20,507 nucleotides of DNA. It comes from an uncultured Porphyromonadaceae bacterium. GTDB taxonomy: Bacteria; Bacteroidota; Bacteroidia; Bacteroidales; UBA11471. Both the position numbers and the translations under genes were made by a program. Location: assembly GCA_900542765.1 (NCBI GenBank), contig UQOX01000035.1, positions 1 through 20,507 on the forward strand. Direction: 5' to 3'. The notes under the pieces are model-generated. The model ran no database searches. It worked only from the letters and a program-made list of their open reading frames with translations, and was not told the origin of the DNA. Of the stretch, positions 14,881 through 20,507 are shown in pieces (position 1 is the first letter of the stretch; each line of letters begins with the position of its first letter).

Positions 14881-15597
14881 ATGATAAAAAGGAGATATTT
14901 AAAGTTGTGGAGTCTTGTGGTCTTGTTGATGCCTTGTCTGTGTGCCTATTCCGCCGAAGAGGAGTTATACACGATAGTCGACGGGAAAATCATCGCAAGG
15001 CCGGAATATGTAGATACCTTGTCGGGCAGTGAAGAGGCTCGCGGGTATGGTGAATATCGACTTGTGTGTCGTGAAGTCGATGCTGTAAATGTTGTGGAAT
15101 TATATAAATATGCATATTCGGATTTTTGGAAAAAAGTATTGGAGGAAAATCCCGATGCCATAGAGGATGGAGGAGATATACAAATAATATCGATAATGAA
15201 CCGGCTCAATAAAAAATTTGTGTATATAGAGTATTTCGACGGTTGGACAAAGTCGCATTGGGAATCAATGGAATGTTATCGAACTGAAGAGGATTGTTAC
15301 TTTGTAACGATTCCCGTATCTCCTACCAGTATAGCCTACTTGTTTTTTGAGTGTTCCTACGAACAACCCGGATATGTAACGGTGGTACTATCCACGGCCA
15401 AAGACCTCGCTATCGTGTACCAAAAGCGGAGTATGGTAAGAAAGATGACGAAGAATTCAGCGGGTCAATACGACAGGATACCCTTATTGGTAGAGATGCC
15501 GTCGACGGAATATACGGGTAGCGAAGTGCAGTATTACGAAGATGCCATAGTGGTAGAGAACGGCAAGCTGGTGTATAAACGCAATGCCGAGCCATAA
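14881..15597 (+). CDS. Hypothetical secreted protein, possibly truncated
   Basis: A 238-residue protein that I do not recognise. ATG at 14881 gives MIKRRYLKLWSLVVLLMPCL and CAYSAEEE, a clear signal peptide cut near AYSA. The mature part is acidic with many aromatic residues (YIEYFDGWTKSHW, ECSYEQPGY) and no cysteine pattern or catalytic motif. An AT-rich leader precedes the start, without an obvious ribosome site. Base composition is lower in GC than all flanking genes, suggesting recent acquisition. After the stop the same frame stays open for 70 more codons and reads like protein, so the gene may be a shortened form of a longer ancestor. Its orientation is divergent from the ferritin-like gene. 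Confidence 0.6.
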   Translation: MIKRRYLKLWSLVVLLMPCLCAYSAEEELYTIVDGKIIARPEYVDTLSGSEEARGYGEYRLVCREVDAVNVVELYKYAYSDFWKKVLEENPDAIEDGGDIQIISIMNRLNKKFVYIEYFDGWTKSHWESMECYRTEEDCYFVTIPVSPTSIAYLFFECSYEQPGYVTVVLSTAKDLAIVYQKRSMVRKMTKNSAGQYDRIPLLVEMPSTEYTGSEVQYYEDAIVVENGKLVYKRNAEP

Positions 15598-15950
15598 AGA
15601 AAGACGACTAAAAGCATCAGTGTCTTCATAAACTCCACCGGCGATGATGACTGGATATATTATACATTTGGTCAGGACATGTCGGGTGGCTTAAATTTAA
15701 CAGTCAGTAAAGCAAATAGATTAGCAGGTATTTTCATGAATATTGTCATTCCCCACTTGACGGAAATTCCTACCGTGTCCTCACCGTTGGATTCCAAGTC
15801 AACAACCTGAATGACATGACCTTTTTATTCCTGATGACGGGAATCGCGGTCGATGTATTGCCCGAAAGAACAAAACAAGTTTTACCTTTTTGCTTCCGCC
15901 TTTCGCCATATTTGCACTACCCTGCGAATATAGGAGGCGGATCGACGTAG
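15598..15950 (+). pseudogene. Decayed continuation of the preceding gene
   Basis: In frame after the TAA at 15595 there are 70 sense codons to TGA 15808; they translate to protein-like text such as SISVFINSTGDDDWIYYTFG and DMSGGLNLTVSK. From 15771 another frame stays open to TAG 15948 and reads YRVLTVGFQVNNLNDMTFLF. Together with the upstream gene this looks like one longer coding region broken by a stop and a frameshift near 15760-15771. I cannot name the protein. The alternative is chance open frames in non-coding DNA; codon composition is AT-rich and gives weak support only. Confidence 0.38.
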
Positions 15951-15960
15951 CCAAAAGCAG

Positions 15961-16186
15961 AAAACTTCGTTTTCCTTTTGTCTCTGCGCTCACCTTTCAC
16001 TATATTTTCAGAATATAGGATTCGGTTTGGCATAGCCAAAAGTAGAAAACTTCGTTTTCCTTTTGTCTCTGCGCTCACCTTTCACTATATTTTCAGAATA
16101 TAGGATTCGGTTTGGCATAGCCAAAAGTAGAAAACTTCGTTTTCCTTTTGTCTCTGCGCTCACCTTTCACTATATTTGTAGACTGA
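15961..16186. repeat. 85-bp tandem repeat, two full copies and a partial third
   Basis: Copies start at 15961, 16046 and 16131, exactly 85 bp apart, nearly identical, the third diverging after about 16177. A diverged older copy precedes it (about 15871-15960, sharing CAAAAC-AA-GTTTT, TTTTTGC, CTTTCGCCATATTTG and GTAGCCAAAAGCAG). Each unit contains a long palindrome, CAAAAG-TA-GAAAAC-TTC-GTTTTC-CTTTTG (16122-16150 in the last copy, 16037-16065 and 15952-15980 earlier), a second one, CTATATT-TTCAG-AATATAG, in the full copies, and a promoter-like TTTG-N20-TATATTT. It is not a CRISPR array because there are no unique spacers. Confidence 0.92.
16147..16178 (+). promoter_or_regulatory. Promoter of the sigma-54 activator operon
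   Basis: TTTG (16147-16150), 20 nt, TATATTTG (16171-16178): an exact Bacteroidota promoter (TTTG-N~20-TAnnTTTG). Transcription would start about 20 nt before the ATG at 16204. The two upstream repeat copies have the same -33 (15977-15980, 16062-16065) but TATATTTT as -7 (16001-16008, 16086-16093), lacking the final G. The gene is therefore served by one consensus and two near-consensus promoters in tandem. Confidence 0.75.
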
Positions 16187-16203
16187 AATATTCGACACAG
16201 ACT

Positions 16204-17475
<1,272 letters not shown>

Positions 17476-17478
17476 CCT

Positions 17479-17982
17479 ATGAAACGACTCCTCCCGATAC
17501 TGCTCGTGGCCGTATGTGCGACGGCCTGCACCATTTCTTACCGATTCAACGGTGCCTCAATCGACTACAACGTCACCAAGACGATTACCATCAACGACTT
17601 CCCGATACGGGCGGCGCTGGTGTATCCGCCCTTGGCCACGACATTCAACGAAACGCTCAAAGACGCTTACACGCGACAGACACGGCTCAGCCTCGTCAAC
17701 AGCGGCGGTGACTTGGTGCTCGAAGGGGAAATCACGGGTTATAACCTCACCCCGCAGGCCGTAACCGAAGATGCCTACGCCTCACAGACCCGACTCACCA
17801 TCACGGTGCGCGTGCGATATACCGACAACAAAAAACCCGAGAACGACCTCGACCGCACGTTCAGCGCCTACCGGGACTTCCCGAGCAGCAGCATGCTCAC
17901 CGACGTGCAGGACGAGCTGATAACCGAAATCACACAAGAACTGGCCGATCTCATCTTCAATGCGACGGTAGGAAACTGGTAA
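17479..17982 (+). CDS. lptE: LptE family LPS-assembly lipoprotein
   Basis: A 167-residue lipoprotein. MKRLLPILLVAVCATAC is a lipobox-type signal peptide with Cys17 as the lipid site, followed by TISYRFNGASIDY. The mature part alternates strands (TITINDFPIRAALVYPPLA, RLSLVNSGGDLVLEGEITGYNLTP) and ends with a helix (DVQDELITEITQELADLIFN), the fold of LptE, which plugs the LptD barrel and helps place LPS in the outer leaflet. The TPQAVTEDAYASQTRLTITV segment is characteristic for the Bacteroidota version. It starts 3 bp after the activator gene and 7 bp before the next, so it is in an operon. Length is typical for this group. Confidence 0.88.
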   Translation: MKRLLPILLVAVCATACTISYRFNGASIDYNVTKTITINDFPIRAALVYPPLATTFNETLKDAYTRQTRLSLVNSGGDLVLEGEITGYNLTPQAVTEDAYASQTRLTITVRVRYTDNKKPENDLDRTFSAYRDFPSSSMLTDVQDELITEITQELADLIFNATVGNW

Positions 17983-17989
17983 CATCATC

Positions 17990-18745
17990 ATGACCGAAGG
18001 AGAACTCTTACGCCAAGACTTCGACCGGGAGATACCCGCCCTCGCCGTCGACGAACTGCTCCGCTTGCAACTCGACTATCCTTACTTCCAAGCGGCACGG
18101 TTCCTTTATCTCAAAAAACTGCAACACACTTTTCCCGAGCGGTATGACCAAGCCCTGCACGAGAACGTAATCTATGCCGGCGACCGCAAGTCGCTCTTCT
18201 ACCGCCTCGAAGGGGCCCGGCAGGCATGGAGCCGGCTCTACCCCGCAGCCGAAGAAACCGAGAGCAAGAAGCCCGACGCCTTTGACCTCATCGACTCCTA
18301 CCTCGAAGCCCACGCGGCCGAGCTCTCGACCAAAGAGCCGCTCGACGGCACGCTCCCGGCCGGCGAGATTCCCTACCGCATCGAGGAACTGGCTCCGGCA
18401 GAGTCGCCCGTGGAAAAAGATGCGACACCAGAAGCCGCGAAAGGCGATTCGACATTCGGACTTATCGACGCGTTCCTCGAAAAATCGCCCCTAGAAAAGG
18501 CACTCCCCCCCACGCCGTCGACCGAAGAGTCTTCGCCCTCGGCCGTAAAAGAAAGCGAAGAAGAGCCGGCCGAAGACGAATTCCTGACCGAGAGTCTGGC
18601 CAAAATCTACATAAAACAACGGCGATATGCCAAAGCCCTGGAAATTATTCGAAAATTAAGTTTGAAATATCCAGAAAAAAATATTTACTTTGCAGACCAA
18701 ATTCGATTCCTCGAAAAATTGATTATTAACATAAAAACAGAATAA
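17990..18745 (+). CDS. Tetratricopeptide-like protein of the lptE-secG operon
   Basis: A 251-residue soluble protein without signal peptide. The N-terminal ~90 residues are helical (LLRLQLDYPYFQAARFLYLKKLQ), followed by a low-complexity acidic linker rich in E, P, A and S. Two short related motifs, FDLIDSYLEAHA and FGLIDAFLEKSP, recur about 60 residues apart in the linker, resembling docking motifs. The C-terminus holds one TPR-like helix pair (LTESLAKIYIKQRRYAKALEIIRKL, then YPEKNIYFADQIRFLEKLI). Genes of this kind between lptE and secG are frequent in Bacteroidota and are called hypothetical or TPR proteins. The function is unknown; cytoplasmic location and coupling to envelope biogenesis are inferences. 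Confidence 0.8.
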   Translation: MTEGELLRQDFDREIPALAVDELLRLQLDYPYFQAARFLYLKKLQHTFPERYDQALHENVIYAGDRKSLFYRLEGARQAWSRLYPAAEETESKKPDAFDLIDSYLEAHAAELSTKEPLDGTLPAGEIPYRIEELAPAESPVEKDATPEAAKGDSTFGLIDAFLEKSPLEKALPPTPSTEESSPSAVKESEEEPAEDEFLTESLAKIYIKQRRYAKALEIIRKLSLKYPEKNIYFADQIRFLEKLIINIKTE

Positions 18746-18747
18746 CC

Positions 18748-19095
18748 ATGTACGTGTTCATCACCGTTTTGATTCTTATTGCAGCTGTGTGCCTCATACT
18801 CATCGTTTTGGTACAAAATTCCAAAGGCGGAGGCTTGGCATCGAGCTTCGCTTCGTCGAACCAGATTATGGGAGCCCCCAAGACGGCCGACTTCCTCGAA
18901 AAAGCCACTTGGACGCTCGCCGGCATCGTTATCGTACTGAGCATCGTCGCCGCTGCTTTCTTGCCCAACCACAACACCGGCGCCACCTCGGAAATCAAAG
19001 ATGCCATCAACACCGAAATTCCGATGCCCAACTTCGAGACCCAAGTGCCTGTAACCCCTGAGGCTCCCGCAGCCGGAGAAAACGCAGCTCAATAA
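18748..19095 (+). CDS. secG: Preprotein translocase subunit SecG
   Basis: A 115-residue protein with two transmembrane segments (about 2-22 and 54-74). The conserved loop between them reads VQNSKGGGLASSFASSNQIM, matching the SecG motif Q-x-x-K-g-g-G-l-s-s-x-f-g. The C-terminal ~40 residues form a polar, Ala/Pro-rich tail longer than in E. coli but usual in Bacteroidota. SecG pairs with SecYE in the inner membrane and eases SecA-driven protein export. The gene starts 2 bp after the TPR gene and ends the operon, followed after 27 bp by a terminator. Confidence 0.94.
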   Translation: MYVFITVLILIAAVCLILIVLVQNSKGGGLASSFASSNQIMGAPKTADFLEKATWTLAGIVIVLSIVAAAFLPNHNTGATSEIKDAINTEIPMPNFETQVPVTPEAPAAGENAAQ

Positions 19096-19122
19096 AATCG
19101 CTACGACTTCATAACTCAAACG

Positions 19123-19166
19123 AATACGGGACTGTCCAGCAAGGGCAGCCCCGTATTTGCTTTTTG
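19123..19166 (+). terminator. Terminator of the lptE-secG operon
   Basis: AATACGGGACTG (19123-19134) pairs with CAGCCCCGTATT (19146-19157), 11 of 12 positions, and is followed by TGCTTTTTG. It lies 27 nt after the secG stop. Confidence 0.78.
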
Positions 19167-19353
19167 TTTCTGTCCCACAGCCGCACCCGCACCCACCGAA
19201 GAGGGCGCGAAGTTCGTGGGCAAGATACGCATCTACGACATAGCGGAACAAGACAACGCGGCAGGAAAGACCATACACCTCATCTTGGAGCTGACCCACG
19301 ATGGAACTCCCGCACTGACGGCCTACCGGCGAGTAGTCATCGAGGTCGAATGA
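19165..19353 (+). pseudogene. 3' remnant of a gene, resembling a DUF1593-type C-terminus
   Basis: The frame ending at TGA 19351-19353 is open back through the secG terminator but has no start codon. It translates to a coherent C-terminal domain, TEEGAKFVGKIRIYDIA, then GKTIHLILELTHDGTPALTA and YRRVVIEVE. The strand pattern IHLILEVTDDGTPaLTrYrRVivtV is what I recall from the C-termini of DUF1593-type secreted hydrolase-like proteins of Bacteroidota; this is from memory and not searched. Codon use is GC-rich like the neighbours, so the loss is probably recent. The 5' part was removed, the break lying about at the terminator. Confidence 0.5.
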
Positions 19354-19393
19354 CAACTGAACAAGCCACGGACGAGACACACCGCTCCGCCCA

Positions 19394-19428
19394 CGAAAAA
19401 AGGAAAGGGACTGATTCCCATCAGTCCC
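19394..19428 (-). terminator. Terminator for the minus-strand gene at the right edge
   Basis: On the minus strand GGGACTGAT (19428-19420), loop GGGA, ATCAGTCCC (19415-19407): 9 perfect pairs, followed by TTTCCTTTTTTCG. It lies about 180 nt past the stop at 19609. The stretch 19429-19608 between them is AT-rich and shows no gene. Confidence 0.72.
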
Positions 19429-19608
19429 CTGCTTACACACTACATTATTATTAAACCCAAATCCTATTATAATATCAAGTATGGCTTTGCTTGTTTCGAC
19501 ATCACAAAGATAGAGCAAGGCCACTCCGCCGGCAATACCGACATATAGGGATTTGTGTGGGTCTGTTCCCCTCTTTTATGTATAAAAAGCCTCTTTCAAA
19601 GGGAACCG

Positions 19609-20507
19609 TCAAAATCCATTTGAGGAACTATACACGCCCGGTACGCCGTCGGGGGTGAGGGTCTCGGCCGAGATGCGCAGGCGCGTTGTGTTGCTGTTGT
19701 TGTAGAAATCGACATAGGCGCGACCGAGAGAGTCGGTAACCAGCGCCGGATTCCAATAGAGCGTGCGACGGTAATCTGCTTCATCGGGCAACACGCCGTG
19801 GCTGTAATCGGCATGATAGAACTCCGCCGGTATGGAATAGCCTTGCAGACGCGTCAGCCGGTAACCCGGCTTTTCGTATTTATACTTGTCGTCGGGATAG
19901 GGTATGAGCCGTATGACTACACTGTCCATATTTTCCGTAATCTGTATGCGTTCTATACTCCGCAACGGTATAGTCTCTACACAATTCAAACTGTTCCAAT
20001 TATCGCCACAGAACTTATAAACTTCGTCCCGTAACAAGAAATGGACGCGACGTCCCCGATAAAAACAATCGCGTATAAGTTTTAAACGCAACGTTATCGG
20101 ATCCATAACATACATATACCTATCGAGAAAATAGGGATTGGTGCGACGGAGAAAATCGACGATATTATCGGCATAGTCGCGCACCTGGGTGTCGATCATC
20201 TTATCGACCTCCTCGGCCACGACATACTCGATGGCCGGACGTTGGGAGGCCATTAACTTTCGGGCCTTGACCTCCACTTCGCCAAGGTTGTGCACCTTGA
20301 TGCTGTCGGGCAACTCCGAGACCAGCGTATCGGGCAGGTCGTAGGTCTCATCGGTGTAGGTGATGGCCGAGAGGCTCTTCTCGGCCAGCTCCGTCTCTTC
20401 GACGTTCAGGCTCCGGGCCGTGGGACTGAAATACCGGTCGAGCTCGACCAGGTAGGGGGCGTTCTTCTTTTTTCCCCGCTTGTTGGTGATTTGGGTCTGT
20501 ATCACCA
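19609..20507 (-). CDS. Large envelope protein, C-terminal part (TonB-plug-like segment)
   Basis: The frame is open to the right window edge, so at least 299 C-terminal residues of a longer protein are seen; no true start is inside. A segment HNLGEVEVKARKLMASQRPA resembles the start of TonB-dependent receptor plug domains; it is followed by a plug-like region (VDKMIDTQVRDYADNIVDFLRR, later IPLRSIERIQI with the V-x-x-IEvi-like strand). After this comes GYSIPAEFYHADYS and TLYWNPALVTDSLGRAYVDF with YNNSNTTRLRISAETLTPDG, a beta-sandwich of the kind that ends large MG2-domain/carboxypeptidase-regulatory-like surface proteins in Bacteroidota. No receptor beta-barrel follows, so it is not a full TonB receptor. 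Precise family uncertain. Confidence 0.62.
   Translation of the reverse strand, partial: VIQTQITNKRGKKKNAPYLVELDRYFSPTARSLNVEETELAEKSLSAITYTDETYDLPDTLVSELPDSIKVHNLGEVEVKARKLMASQRPAIEYVVAEEVDKMIDTQVRDYADNIVDFLRRTNPYFLDRYMYVMDPITLRLKLIRDCFYRGRRVHFLLRDEVYKFCGDNWNSLNCVETIPLRSIERIQITENMDSVVIRLIPYPDDKYKYEKPGYRLTRLQGYSIPAEFYHADYSHGVLPDEADYRRTLYWNPALVTDSLGRAYVDFYNNSNTTRLRISAETLTPDGVPGVYSSSNGF

Noticed and set aside
14766..15032. 88-codon frame ahead of the secreted hypothetical protein
   Set aside because: It overlaps the signal-peptide gene in another frame, and its second half is a shadow; only the first ~40 residues look at all protein-like, with no support.
15871..16186. CRISPR array
   Set aside because: The 85-bp units follow each other without unique spacers and there are no cas genes; it is a simple tandem repeat.
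16063..16203. N-terminal extension of the sigma-54 activator into the repeat array
   Set aside because: The extension is translated tandem repeat, and the consensus promoter at 16147-16178 lies inside it, so transcription starts downstream.

Overview
The window is chromosomal DNA from a member of the Bacteroidales (phylum Bacteroidota). Several independent signs agree: a FimA/Mfa1-type (type V) fimbrial operon with DUF3575 and OmpA-like partners, a tmRNA with proteolysis tag GENNYALAA, a DUF4492-cydA-cydB operon, promoter-like sequences of the Bacteroidota type (TTTG, about 20 nt, TAnnTTTG), and a sigma-54 activator-lptE-TPR-secG cluster. The genus cannot be fixed from the sequence alone. The moderately GC-rich coding DNA would suit a Barnesiella-like or related lineage, but that is a guess.

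Layout. 1-6434 (minus strand) is one fimbrial locus. In transcription order it holds a DUF3575 outer-membrane protein, an OmpA-like/TPR protein, the major fimbrillin lipoprotein, an Mfa2/FimB-type anchor, a second fimbria-associated lipoprotein, and the N-terminus of a secreted protein of probable beta-helix type cut by the window edge. A terminator-like hairpin sits between the fimbrillin and anchor genes. 6435-7276 carries no convincing protein gene, but it holds regulatory structure: a candidate fimbrial promoter, a strong minus-strand terminator with a promoter just upstream (candidate ~70-nt sRNA), a perfect 12-bp inverted repeat, and the metF promoter. 7277-9395 (plus) holds metF and holB. 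9577-9974 is ssrA (tmRNA), convergent with an AraC-family regulator (10019-10996, minus). 11110-14090 (minus) is cydB, cydA and DUF4492, ended by a good intrinsic terminator. 14201-14713 (minus) is a Dps-like thioferritin.

14881-15950 is a low-GC hypothetical secreted protein gene followed by what looks like its own decayed continuation. 15871-16186 is a tandem array of an 85-bp unit. Each unit carries a long palindrome and a Bacteroidota-type promoter, and the last copy, the only one with a perfect -7 box, lies directly before a sigma-54-type activator gene. The plus-strand operon then continues: activator, lptE, a TPR protein and secG, ended by a terminator at 19123-19166. After it come a 3' gene remnant (to 19353), a minus-strand terminator and, at the right edge, the C-terminal part of a large minus-strand envelope protein with a TonB-plug-like segment.

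The fimbrial genes build a surface fibre: lipoprotein subunit, anchor, accessory subunits and outer-membrane partners. The cyd operon supports microaerobic respiration, and the neighbouring thioferritin fits oxidative-stress defence. The activator-lptE-secG operon combines regulation with envelope biogenesis. The most unusual structures are the promoter-bearing tandem repeat and the candidate sRNA antisense to a generic start-codon region.
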